Assembly (NCBI RefSeq): GCF_007860175.1
Contig: NZ_SJPX01000005.1
Coordinates: 620,001 to 684,000 of the forward strand
Length of the DNA stretch: 64,000 nucleotides
From: Rubripirellula reticaptiva
GTDB taxonomy: Bacteria; Planctomycetota; Planctomycetia; Pirellulales; Pirellulaceae
Reading direction: 5' to 3'
Shown here: in pieces, positions 25,344-33,898 of the stretch
Layout of the letters: the number at the start of each line of letters is the position of its first letter
Numbering within the stretch: the first letter of the stretch is position 1
Notes under the pieces: model-generated
Seen by the model: only the letters and a program-made list of their open reading frames with translations
Told to the model about the DNA's origin: nothing
Databases searched by the model: none
Position numbers and translations under genes: made by a program

Positions 25344-26259
25344 TCTTGCTGCAGTGAAGGGCTTCTTCCATGTGATCGCTGATCTCGCGCAGTCGTGTTG
25401 GCCCGCCGCCGCCGACCTCGGCCGCCAACCAACCCGTGAATTCAACATCGTGCAGCGCCGTTTCAACCGACGTCCAATCGATGTCGCCTTCGGTAATGTT
25501 GGTGAACTTATTTTCGGCGCGAGAGAAGCCTTTGATGTCCAGCTTCTTGATTCGCTTTCCAAGAGTGCGAATCCACTGCGCCGGATCGCCATACTTCCAG
25601 TGGTTACCGATATCGAATTGGACACCGACCCAGGGCGAATCAAACGCGTCGACGAACTTGGCCAACTCGTCTGCGGTTTGATCATTCGGGCCATCGTGAA
25701 CGTAAAGAAAATCGTTCCAAACGTTCTCGATCAAAATCGAAACGCTGTGCTTTTCAGCGACTGGAATGGCTTCGCGAATCGCCGCCATCGCGCGTTCGTA
25801 AACCTCGGCGTCGGAACCGTCTTTGCCGTGCGCGGGAACCAACAACATCGACTCGCCGCCAACCGCAGCAGTTTCTTCGATGCCTTTCTTTAACTTTTCG
25901 AGTGCCGTGGCACGCACGGCCGGGTCGGGATCGCTGTGCCGCTCGCCCCAGTGATAGCCGCCGACCGAACCGTCGATGATGATGCCGCTGGACTTTGCCG
26001 CAGCTTTTGCTTCGTCGATGTCGACACCGGGCACGTTCACTTCGACGCCTTCGAAACCAGCTTCCTTGGCAACGGCAAATCGATCAGCCAAGGTTCCCTT
26101 GTTCCCGAGCATTCCAACCTTCAGCGTTTTCCGCAGCCACGGCGAGGCAGTCTCGTCCGCGAAACATGGACGGACGATCGAGGCGCCGGCTACTCCTATG
26201 ATCCCGGTGCCAACCGTTTTCAAAAAATTTCGCCGACCGGGCATGATTGGCTGATTCAT
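25324..26259 (-). CDS. Tat-exported sugar phosphate isomerase/epimerase-like TIM-barrel protein
   Basis: Starting at the ATG 26259, the protein begins MNQPIMPGRRNFLKTVGTG, a twin-arginine signal (R-R-x-F-L-K), followed by a hydrophobic stretch and ADETAS, a likely cleavage site. The mature part is an AP-endonuclease-2 TIM barrel: FEGVEVNVPGVDIDEAKAAA, IENVWNDFLY, VGVQFDIGNHWKYGD and LDIKGF give the Glu, Asp and His metal ligands. Proteins of this kind are abundant in planctomycetes and thought to act on sugars in the periplasm. It overlaps the start of rsmH, suggesting transcriptional coupling of two functionally unrelated genes. Confidence 0.85.
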   Translation of the reverse strand: MNQPIMPGRRNFLKTVGTGIIGVAGASIVRPCFADETASPWLRKTLKVGMLGNKGTLADRFAVAKEAGFEGVEVNVPGVDIDEAKAAAKSSGIIIDGSVGGYHWGERHSDPDPAVRATALEKLKKGIEETAAVGGESMLLVPAHGKDGSDAEVYERAMAAIREAIPVAEKHSVSILIENVWNDFLYVHDGPNDQTADELAKFVDAFDSPWVGVQFDIGNHWKYGDPAQWIRTLGKRIKKLDIKGFSRAENKFTNITEGDIDWTSVETALHDVEFTGWLAAEVGGGGPTRLREISDHMEEALHCSKSVSLVN

Positions 26260-26349
26260 CGACGTGTTCTCGCAGGAGGGGGGAGCATTAGGGGAATGGT
26301 GGACGACGCACTGCGTCCTAACCAAGTCCCTATCCTACCTGCCTGCCGA

Positions 26350-28581
26350 TTACCCGACTAGCAATCGTGCCGTTGGATCGATGATTTCCGCATCGCTTTC
26401 CAAATTGTCGGATTCGCACAAGTCAATATTCGGCCGCAACGTGGCAAAGTACAACAAGCACGTGATCGCGATGCCAATGCTGCAAACGATCCAAATCGGT
26501 TGATAAGCTGGTCCGGTCTCGGTTGCGGTCAAGAACAACGACGCCCCCTCCCAAGATCCATCCGCAATTCGCTCCATCGAAACCGAAAGCGCATTATTGG
26601 TGAAGTGGATCAGGATTCCAGGCAAAACGCTGCCCGTGCGAAGAGCGATAAAGCCCAACAATACTCCCATCATCGTCGCCGCAATCGACTGCTGCAGCAC
26701 GCCATGCGAGATCCCAAACATCAACGCCGAAATCAGAACGGCGCGAAGGTGGTGTCGCTCGCGAACGAGTCCACCAAAGATGAAACCGCGGAAGGCAAGT
26801 TCTTCGCAAACCGCCGGAACAAATGCCATCAAGAAAATGACCGTCATCCAAGGCGCTGTGGAAATCTGGTCCGTGAACGGCTTCATCGCGGCAATGGCCT
26901 GCTCGCTGATTGGATACGTGTAACTGATCCACTGGGCCAACATCACGTACAACGGATGCAGCGTCACGCCCAACAACACCGCCATTGGAAACGTGGTCCA
27001 GTGCGACATCCGAATCCGAAGACTCTTTCGCAGCGATGTGGTCATCATCGTCGCCATCAATAACGCCGGTGCCAAAATCATTCCAATCTGCGGCAACATG
27101 ATCAGCTTGGCAAAGCCTGCGATCGATGTAGGCATTTCGGTGACGGCCAGCTTACCAAAAAACAACGCCACCAAAATCATGGCACCGCATGCAAAGGCTT
27201 GCGACGGAGTCGCTGCGGTTTGGCGGTCTCGCCAAAGGTGACGAACCCAACCACGCAGTTCCCATTGATCGCTGCCGCCGAATAGAACGGCTTCGTCTTC
27301 AAATTGCCGGCGCACCCATGAAACGGCCAACCACAAACATCCTGCGGTCACTCCGGCCACCATCGGCAAGTGCCAAAGCGCGTGGGCATATTGTCCTTCG
27401 ACGAGTGCTCGCACCATCAAGAACATTCCCGTCACGGGAATCAAGCTGGTACCTGCGGTCAGCGTTGTGCCAGGCAACATCGGCAACATCACCAATGGCA
27501 ATGTCACCATCATCAGCGGCATCAAATAGTACTGACCTTCTTTGCTGCTTCGCGCCATCGCCGCAACCGCCAGCGCCAAAGCACTGAACAGCGCCGACAA
27601 CGGCACCAGCGCCACCAACAACCATAACATCGGGATGATCGGCGGTGACCCAATCGATCCGCCGACACCGATTTGTTTAAATACAAAGGAACTGGTGACC
27701 AACATGCTGGACGCGTTCAAGATCGCCGTCATCATGCTGAAGGTCGTCACGGCGCCAAGCTTGCCCCACACGATTTCGCTGCGAAGCGCCGGGCTACACA
27801 GCAGTGTTTCAAGCGTCCCGCGTTCTTTTTCGCCGGCCACCAAGTCGATCGCCGGATAGAACGCGCCGGTCATCGCCCACACCAACATGATGAACGGCAA
27901 CAACTTGCTCCAAAGCGCTGTTTCACGTGTGCGTTCGGGCGCAATGTCGATGTCCGATAGTTTAAACGGCGACAACATTTTGATGTCGACACCCGAATCA
28001 CTCAGCCGGTCTTGAACCCAACCACTTTGCCACTTCGACATGATCCGGGTTACACGGTCACGTGCCACCATTGATTGGTCAGATGCGACGTTGTAGAGCA
28101 ATTGAATCGATGCCGAGTCTTCTTCCGCTCGCTTTTCGGGATCAGCAAAACCAGGCGGAATGATCAGCACGACGTCAAATGCACCGTCGCTGACCCAACC
28201 CTTTGCCTTTTGGTCCAAATCGCCAGTGATCGAAGCTTCTTTCCACTGATACGTAATTAGTTCTAGTCGATCGTCATCATCGGCCAGTCCATCTGCAAAC
28301 ACACGGTTATCGGTGTCGATCAGTGGTGGCACATCGGACAAATGATCCGTGCCGACGACACAAACCGATGTCTGGTGTTGACGTGTGAATTGTGCGATCT
28401 GCAGCAACAGGGTTCCGACCAGCGGATACAACAGAATCGGCAGGATCGCGATCGTGAATAGTGTTCGCCGGTCACGAAGCTGGTCACGCATTTCCCGTGC
28501 ATAGATCAACCACACTGCGGACCAGCGCGGCTTACCGGCCTTACGCGCGGCTTTTCGTTTTGCTTCGGAATTCGCACTCAT
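26350..28581 (-). CDS. ABC-2 type permease fused to CPBP intramembrane protease (NatB-like)
   Basis: A 743-residue protein. Residues about 25-420 form an ABC-2 permease: a first helix (TLFTIAILPILLYPLVGTLLL), a large extracytoplasmic domain with DDRLELITYQW, and a helix bundle starting AMTGAFYPAIDLVAGEKERGTLETLL, the NatB/YhfE-like motif. Residues about 480-700 are a CPBP (CAAX-protease/bacteriocin-processing) domain with EELAFRGFIFGGL and SHGVLQQSI, giving the E-E and H catalytic residues. The fusion links export with intramembrane proteolysis. It starts directly in the stop of the ATPase gene (TAATG), so both are one transcription unit. Confidence 0.88.
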   Translation of the reverse strand: MSANSEAKRKAARKAGKPRWSAVWLIYAREMRDQLRDRRTLFTIAILPILLYPLVGTLLLQIAQFTRQHQTSVCVVGTDHLSDVPPLIDTDNRVFADGLADDDDRLELITYQWKEASITGDLDQKAKGWVSDGAFDVVLIIPPGFADPEKRAEEDSASIQLLYNVASDQSMVARDRVTRIMSKWQSGWVQDRLSDSGVDIKMLSPFKLSDIDIAPERTRETALWSKLLPFIMLVWAMTGAFYPAIDLVAGEKERGTLETLLCSPALRSEIVWGKLGAVTTFSMMTAILNASSMLVTSSFVFKQIGVGGSIGSPPIIPMLWLLVALVPLSALFSALALAVAAMARSSKEGQYYLMPLMMVTLPLVMLPMLPGTTLTAGTSLIPVTGMFLMVRALVEGQYAHALWHLPMVAGVTAGCLWLAVSWVRRQFEDEAVLFGGSDQWELRGWVRHLWRDRQTAATPSQAFACGAMILVALFFGKLAVTEMPTSIAGFAKLIMLPQIGMILAPALLMATMMTTSLRKSLRIRMSHWTTFPMAVLLGVTLHPLYVMLAQWISYTYPISEQAIAAMKPFTDQISTAPWMTVIFLMAFVPAVCEELAFRGFIFGGLVRERHHLRAVLISALMFGISHGVLQQSIAATMMGVLLGFIALRTGSVLPGILIHFTNNALSVSMERIADGSWEGASLFLTATETGPAYQPIWIVCSIGIAITCLLYFATLRPNIDLCESDNLESDAEIIDPTARLLVG

Positions 28582-29360
28582 TACGAAACTCCTCCTATCA
28601 TCGACATTTCATCCAACTCAGCTTCTTCGTGGCGACTCAACAGCCCAAAGAAGAGTTCCTCGAAGTCATCTTCTTGATGCCGTGATCGTAATTCAACCAG
28701 CGTCCCCGAATCTAAGATCCGGCCGCGGTGCATGATCGCAATGCGATCGCAGAGCCGTTCGACTTCGCTCATGATGTGAGTCGAAAAGATCAAACACTTT
28801 CCTGATTCTCGCAGCGTGCGAACGACGCTCAGCAAATTTCGAGCGACCAACACGTCCAGCCCCAACGTGGCTTCGTCAAAGATCAAAACAGGAGGATCGT
28901 GAACCATCGCCCGGGCAATCGAGACCTTTTGCTTCATCCCCGTCGACATCTTCGATCCAGGAACGTCGCGAAACTCGTTCATTCGCAATTGAGTAAACAA
29001 CGTTTCAAGCCGGTCGCGTAATTCAGCCTTTGGCATCCCGTGCAACTTGCCAAAGTAGTTGACCATTTCCCATGCCGTCATGCGGTCGTAGATCGCTGTG
29101 TTGTTGCTGACGAACCCGATATTGCGACGCACTTCGGCGGCGTCTCGAATCACGTCGAAGCCTGCGACCGTCGCGATGCCGTGCGTCGGTGTCAGTACCG
29201 TCGACAAAATCCGCATAACCGTCGTTTTGCCAGCGCCGTTAGCACCGAGGAGCCCAAAAATCTCACCGGGCCTGACCGAGAATGACACGCGATCAACGGC
29301 GACAAAAGATCCGCGACTCAGATCCTCATACGTTTTTGTCAGATGCTGAACGTGGATCAT
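28581..29360 (-). CDS. ABC transporter ATP-binding protein (NatA-like)
   Basis: A 259-residue ATPase with Walker [18 protein letters not shown], the signature [16 protein letters not shown], Walker [13 protein letters not shown] and the switch His in IFSTHIMSE. The STGMKQ variant of the C-loop is typical of NatA/DrrA-type exporters that pair with ABC-2 permeases, fitting the next gene, whose ATG overlaps its stop by one nt. The pair is predicted to drive efflux of sodium or a small metabolite; the substrate cannot be read out. Start is the ATG at 29360. Confidence 0.93.
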   Translation of the reverse strand: MIHVQHLTKTYEDLSRGSFVAVDRVSFSVRPGEIFGLLGANGAGKTTVMRILSTVLTPTHGIATVAGFDVIRDAAEVRRNIGFVSNNTAIYDRMTAWEMVNYFGKLHGMPKAELRDRLETLFTQLRMNEFRDVPGSKMSTGMKQKVSIARAMVHDPPVLIFDEATLGLDVLVARNLLSVVRTLRESGKCLIFSTHIMSEVERLCDRIAIMHRGRILDSGTLVELRSRHQEDDFEELFFGLLSRHEEAELDEMSMIGGVS

Positions 29361-29580
29361 GGCCGTCTCTCTACAAGGTCAAGGGCGAAGAATGTGCGCA
29401 GTACGCAGCGCAATGCAACGCGCGATACCTGAGGTTAGCTCGCCCGAGCGCGCAGCGAAGAGTCAGATTGATCCAATCTGCTGATTCCGTAGCCGCATGC
29501 CTGTGCAATCGTCACGAGTGGTACCAATGTCGGCATCACCTGTAGGCGGGGGAAGCGTTTCCCGTCCGTCGACGATGACC

Positions 29581-29619
29581 GATCCGTGCTGCCCTATCCG
29601 TGCTGCCCGATCCGTGCGG
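29581..29619. repeat. 14-bp tandem repeat, nearly three copies
   Basis: GATCCGTGCTGCCC, TATCCGTGCTGCCC and GATCCGTGCGG follow one another at a 14-nt period in the 263-nt gap between the ATPase gene (minus strand) and the end of homoserine dehydrogenase. The copies differ at one position. The rest of that gap shows only a short GCTCG/CGAGC dyad near 29440. Confidence 0.65.
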
Positions 29620-29623
29620 AAAG

Positions 29624-30946
29624 CTAGTCTTTCACCTGCAAGCGAACGACTGGACCAGTAACGGTCGCTAGTGATTCAATTTCCAGAGTTGCTTTGCGAG
29701 CAGCACCGGCGGTTGCTTCGTGTGTCATCACAACCAAGGTAACCGGATCGATCTGGGGATCATTTGATCCGTCAGCTTCGTCCGATGTTTCGTGCTGGAT
29801 CACCGACGCAATCGAAATGCCGTGCTTCGCAAGCACCGTCGCAATCGAAGCCAACGTTCCCGGATGATTCGAAACGGGCAAACGGAAGTAGTAGCGACCA
29901 ACCAAAGTATCCGCGTCTCGCAACTTGACTCGCGGCGGTTGATCGATCGAAAAATACTCCAGCGTTTGGAACGTCAATCGAGTCCGACCGACGGCCGTGT
30001 CGATCAGGTCAGCGACCACTGCCGATGCCGTCGGCATCTGCCCCGCGCCCAGACCGTGATAGAAGACAGGCCCGACCGCATCACCGATGACCCGAATCGC
30101 GTTGAACGCATCGCGAACTTCGGCAAGCGGCGTGCCGATCTTGACCAACGTTGGGCCAACCGAGAGCTCAAGACCATCGTCGGCGAGTTTAGCGACGCCC
30201 AGCAACTTGATTCGGTACCCCAGTTTGCGAGCATACGTCAAATCATCCGCGGCCAAGCCATCAATGCCTACTCGCGGAATGTCGTTCCAGTCCACCGTGG
30301 CGCCGAACGCCAAGTGGGCAAGAATCGCCAATTTCTGCGCTGCGTCGCTGCCGTCAACGTCCATGGCCGGATCGGCTTCGGCGTAGCCAAGTTTTTGGGC
30401 TTGGCGAACGACATCGTCGTACGAAGCGCCGCGTTCGTCCATTTGCGTGACGATGAAGTTGCTGGTGCCGTTGAGAATGCCTTCCAGCGAAACAATTTGG
30501 TTGGCCGACAAACACTGGCTGATGTTTGCGATGATCGGGATGCCGCCAGCGACCGAGGCTTCGAAGGCGATGCTGCGGCCAAGTTCGCGGGCTCGGTTGA
30601 ACAGCTCCGGTCCGTGCTGGGCCAACAGTGCTTTGTTGGCAGTGACAATGTCCTTGCCGGCTTCCAGGAGGTCCAGCATGATCGTTCGTGCCGGCTCCAG
30701 CCCGCCTATCAACTGGGCAACGACCGTGATTTCTGGGTCGTTCAGTACGTCAGCGATCGAATCAGTCACGACGCCGTCAGGCAGTTCAACGTCGCGAGGC
30801 TTCTGAAGATCACGGACAACTGCCTTTTTCAGCCACAGTGTCCGCCCGGCATGCCGCGATGTGCGGTCGCCATGATCGAGCAACAAGCGGGCGACGCCGG
30901 TGCCGACGGTGCCCATTCCAACGATTGCGATGTTTGTCTTTTCCAT
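29624..30946 (-). CDS. hom: Homoserine dehydrogenase
   Basis: A 440-residue protein from the ATG at 30946 (MEKTNIAIVGMGTVGTGVA). The Rossmann G-x-G-x-x-G is intact; the homoserine dehydrogenase core shows ASVAGGIPIIANISQCL and LEGILNGTSNFIVTQM with YAEADPAMDVDGSDAAQKL, and the C-terminal ACT domain begins HPGTLASIATVLAKHGISIASVIQHE, so feedback control by threonine is likely. It reduces aspartate semialdehyde to homoserine for Thr/Met synthesis. The frame runs further upstream over the tRNA, which is only a chance extension. There is no aspartate kinase next to it. Confidence 0.95.
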   Translation of the reverse strand: MEKTNIAIVGMGTVGTGVARLLLDHGDRTSRHAGRTLWLKKAVVRDLQKPRDVELPDGVVTDSIADVLNDPEITVVAQLIGGLEPARTIMLDLLEAGKDIVTANKALLAQHGPELFNRARELGRSIAFEASVAGGIPIIANISQCLSANQIVSLEGILNGTSNFIVTQMDERGASYDDVVRQAQKLGYAEADPAMDVDGSDAAQKLAILAHLAFGATVDWNDIPRVGIDGLAADDLTYARKLGYRIKLLGVAKLADDGLELSVGPTLVKIGTPLAEVRDAFNAIRVIGDAVGPVFYHGLGAGQMPTASAVVADLIDTAVGRTRLTFQTLEYFSIDQPPRVKLRDADTLVGRYYFRLPVSNHPGTLASIATVLAKHGISIASVIQHETSDEADGSNDPQIDPVTLVVMTHEATAGAARKATLEIESLATVTGPVVRLQVKD

Positions 30947-31000
30947 GATCGGGATCTTAATCCGACGACGGAAAGTCCGCGACCCGTAACCAACCTTCCA

Positions 31001-31029
31001 TTGCCACAAGCCGCCAATCAGGTCACAAT
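31001..31029 (+). promoter_or_regulatory. Sigma70-like promoter of the tRNA-Arg gene
   Basis: TTGCCA (5/6) at 31001-31006 and CACAAT (4/6) at 31024-31029 are spaced by exactly 17 nt. The end of the -10 box lies nine nt before the mature tRNA 5' end, an appropriate distance for a short 5' leader processed by RNase P. Confidence 0.5.
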
Positions 31030-31038
31030 CTTCCCCAC

Positions 31039-31112
31039 GCGCCCGTAGCTCAGTTGGATAGAGCATCGCACTTCTAATGCGGCGGTCGCAGGTTCGAATC
31101 CTGCCGGGCGTG
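31039..31112 (+). tRNA. tRNA-Arg (anticodon UCU)
   Basis: A complete cloverleaf: acceptor stem GCGCCCG paired with CGGGCGT (first pair G-U), D arm GCTC/GAGC with the AGTTGGATA loop, anticodon stem TCGCA/TGCGG around the loop CTTCTAA with anticodon TCT at 31073-31075, and T arm GCAGG/CCTGC around TTCGAAT. The discriminator is G and no CCA is encoded. It reads AGA (and possibly AGG) arginine codons. Confidence 0.95.
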
Positions 31113-31519
31113 CTGGTTGATGGTCGCGATTTCCAGGTCGCAATGGCGGTCTGTGGCCGGAGACGGGTTTTCTTTCCGGGCGTCGATCCCGGATGGGGCT
31201 GATTTCCCACGAACTCTGATCGAGCCATTGGAGACTCTACCGCAGGGATGGTTGGCTTGGATTCTTAGCCACCCATCTCGGTACAAGACGTGCCTGCACC
31301 GTTGATCAAGCAAGCAACAGGCCACGCAAACGGTAATCCCAGCGCAGCCGTACTCTTCTTCCTGCTTCCTACGAATTACCCAGTAGGTCAACTCAAAACA
31401 AGCCCGCCTAGGGACCGAAGTCAATCGCAGTGTCTGTACACGACCTCATTCAAAGTGTGGGAAATTTCAGACCGAGTACCGACACGTTTGCGATGAAGAA
31501 TGGAATCGAGGGGCACTTG
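31113..31519. other. Intergenic region between tRNA-Arg and adhesin gene
   Basis: About 400 nt without a supported gene. It contains one 6-bp dyad (TCCGGG/CCCGGA, 31175-31193) that might end the tRNA transcript, and it must carry the adhesin promoter. I found no convincing -35/-10 pair. No second copy of the tRNA 3' end is seen, so there is no sign of an attachment site. Confidence 0.4.
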
Positions 31520-33898
31520 ATGAGACGTTTGCGGAAAAACCAACTCCGATCTTCTCGCCGCCGAACGGCGCGAAGATTGCTGGTTCTTTTGATCGCATCG
31601 GCATCGCCGGCCGGACAATCTGTATATGCGCAGGTCCCCACTGGCGCCGACGTGGTGGCTGGACAGGTTGCCATTTCCGAAGCCGGAAACGCACTGAACA
31701 TCCACGCCGCGACCACTCGCGCAATCGTCAACTGGGATTCGTTCAGTCTCGGCGCGGGAAATGTTGCCAACTTCAATCTGCCCGATGCCAACTCCGCGAT
31801 CCTGAACCGCGTGACGTCACCAAGCATGCCGTCAACGATCGCTGGCGCGGTCAACTCGAACGGGCATGTCTATCTCGTCAATCCATCGGGCATCGTGGTC
31901 AGCTCGTCGGGCATGGTGAATACGAACGGATTCACGGCGTCAACGTTTGACATTGCGAACCAAGACTTCATGGACGGCGGTGCGTTGACTTTTGCGGATA
32001 ACGGATCGAAGTCGTCGATCGTCAACAACGGGACGATCGCGACAGGCTCCGGTGGGGCTCACTTGATCGCGAACGAAATCGCGAACCACGGCACGCTGAC
32101 TTCCAATGGCGGGAACATCACGTTGTCGGGCGGCGGACGAGTGACTCTCGACAATGGTGTGACGTACGTCCAGCCAACGCTGGAAACGCTTGCCAGCGGT
32201 ATCAGTCCGACCGCAGGCTTGATTCAGAATACAGGGACGATTCGCGCGACCGGCGCAGCGACGAGCGGTGGCGAGGTCTATTTGGTGAATCCGAATGGCA
32301 AGATCATGCACGATGGAACGATCGCGGCGCAGAATATCGCCAGCAACGGAGATACCATTGGCGGCCATGTTCAACTCGAAGCGGACGAGATCACGCTGAC
32401 GCAGAATTCGTCGATCGATGCACGCGGCACTCATGGCGGCGGTGAAGTACTGGTCGGTGGCGACTGGCAAGGCTCCGGCGCTATGACTCAGGCGACTACC
32501 GTAAAGATGGAAGCCGGCGCGACGATCGATGCTTCGGCAACTGTATCGGGCGATGGCGGAAAAATTGTGCTGTGGTCAGACATTCATAACTTGAATTCCG
32601 TCACGCAAGCCTTCGGAACCCTGCTCGCGCGAGCGGGCGAACTGCTGGGCAACGGTGGACAGATCGAAACCTCCGGACATCAGGTTGATACCTCGGGCAT
32701 CGGCGTTGACGCGGGATCTGAACATGGTGACGCGGGGCATTGGTTGATTGATCCGTACAACTACGTCATCGATGCGATTGCGGCCAGCAATATTGTCAGC
32801 GCGTTGAATTCGAATACCAGCGTGACCGTCACCACGACGGCCAATGTGTCGGCGTTTGGCAGTTCCGGCAACAGCAGCGATGCGGGCGACATCACCATTA
32901 GCGCTCAGATCGATGCAACGGGCACAGGCTCTCTGACTCTGGATGCGGCTCGCGACATCATCATTTCACAACAACTTGTTCGAGTCACCGGCGATGGGGC
33001 CAATATCAATTTGTTGGCTGGACTTAACATTGTCGAGGACCAAACGAGCGGGGGCATCAAGCTGGAGACCGGCACAGGTAACATCGTATTGGCGGCTGAT
33101 GCCGATGGTAACGGCAGCGGCGTGATCGACTTCCGTACGTCGGGCGTGTTGGACTTTCTAACAAACGGTGGTGACATCACTTTCGGTGGCGGAGATGCGA
33201 CCGCAAGTGGGTACGCCCAAGGCTACGATGCCAGCACGAATGAAGCGGTCCACTTTGCCGATTCCAGTGCGGTCACCATCCGTTCCAATGGAGGCGACAT
33301 CAGCCTGAAAGGACGCTCGTCGACCGCTACTGCTCCAAACAGCAACGGTGCCTTTGGAGTTGGCTTTTTGAACAATAGCAGCGTTACGATCGATAGTGGA
33401 GTCGGAACGATTTTGATCGAAGGCATCAGCCAGCAGGCCGGTAGCAGCTCCAGTACCGGTCAGGGCGTCTACTTTCTGGGTGGCAACACGACGATCAAAT
33501 CTGCCAACATAACCAGTGATGCGATTCGAATCATTGGCGACGCCAGCGCTTCCAAGTCAACGAACAGTTACGGTGTCGAGTTTGATTCGAACGCGTACAT
33601 TCATGCCACCGGCGTTGGTGGCGGGATTCTGATCGATGGTCATGCGGGAACCGCCAGTTCCGACTTGATGATGCGTTCTCATACGTACGAAATCCTTGCC
33701 AATGGCGGCCCCATATCGTTACTCGGACATAAAGCGGATGGTCTGTTCACCATCGGCGGCAGCTCCAACATCAACATCGGTTCGAAGACAGGAACCGCCG
33801 TTGCGACGAGTGCCAGCGACGTGACGATTCAGTTTGATCAGTACTCCTTCAACGGTTACTCGCCCAAAATCGCAACCAGCGGTGACGTGCTGTGGTAG
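31520..33898 (+). CDS. Filamentous haemagglutinin-type adhesin, N-terminal part (ends at in-frame amber codon)
   Basis: The ATG at 31520 follows GAGGGG at a good distance and begins an extended, Arg-rich signal (MRRLRKNQLRSS) ending in the hydrophobic RRLLVLLIASASPAG. Next is the two-partner-secretion (haemagglutination activity) domain: INWDSF-like AIVNWDSFSLGAGNVANF, ILNRVTSPSMPSTIAGAV and VYLVNPSGIVVSSSGMVNT are its diagnostic strands. The remainder is beta-helix-like repeats (GGNITLSGG, GGEVYLVNPNGK, GGGEVLVGGDW). The frame stops at TAG 33896-33898 after 792 residues but continues in the same frame. A start at ATG 31493 is possible. No TpsB-type outer-membrane partner lies in the window. 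Confidence 0.85.
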   Translation: MRRLRKNQLRSSRRRTARRLLVLLIASASPAGQSVYAQVPTGADVVAGQVAISEAGNALNIHAATTRAIVNWDSFSLGAGNVANFNLPDANSAILNRVTSPSMPSTIAGAVNSNGHVYLVNPSGIVVSSSGMVNTNGFTASTFDIANQDFMDGGALTFADNGSKSSIVNNGTIATGSGGAHLIANEIANHGTLTSNGGNITLSGGGRVTLDNGVTYVQPTLETLASGISPTAGLIQNTGTIRATGAATSGGEVYLVNPNGKIMHDGTIAAQNIASNGDTIGGHVQLEADEITLTQNSSIDARGTHGGGEVLVGGDWQGSGAMTQATTVKMEAGATIDASATVSGDGGKIVLWSDIHNLNSVTQAFGTLLARAGELLGNGGQIETSGHQVDTSGIGVDAGSEHGDAGHWLIDPYNYVIDAIAASNIVSALNSNTSVTVTTTANVSAFGSSGNSSDAGDITISAQIDATGTGSLTLDAARDIIISQQLVRVTGDGANINLLAGLNIVEDQTSGGIKLETGTGNIVLAADADGNGSGVIDFRTSGVLDFLTNGGDITFGGGDATASGYAQGYDASTNEAVHFADSSAVTIRSNGGDISLKGRSSTATAPNSNGAFGVGFLNNSSVTIDSGVGTILIEGISQQAGSSSSTGQGVYFLGGNTTIKSANITSDAIRIIGDASASKSTNSYGVEFDSNAYIHATGVGGGILIDGHAGTASSDLMMRSHTYEILANGGPISLLGHKADGLFTIGGSSNINIGSKTGTAVATSASDVTIQFDQYSFNGYSPKIATSGDVLW

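Noticed and set aside
29792-31048. 418-codon open frame antisense to homoserine dehydrogenase
   Set aside because: No domain; the minus strand carries an intact homoserine dehydrogenase and the frame runs over the tRNA.
31039-31112. tRNA-Arg as an integration site for a mobile element carrying the adhesin
   Set aside because: No integrase, no second copy of the tRNA 3' end and no change of gene type at a far boundary could be seen.
30947-31228. N-terminal extension of homoserine dehydrogenase over the tRNA
   Set aside because: The Rossmann motif begins directly after ATG 30946 and the extension reads through the tRNA antisense.
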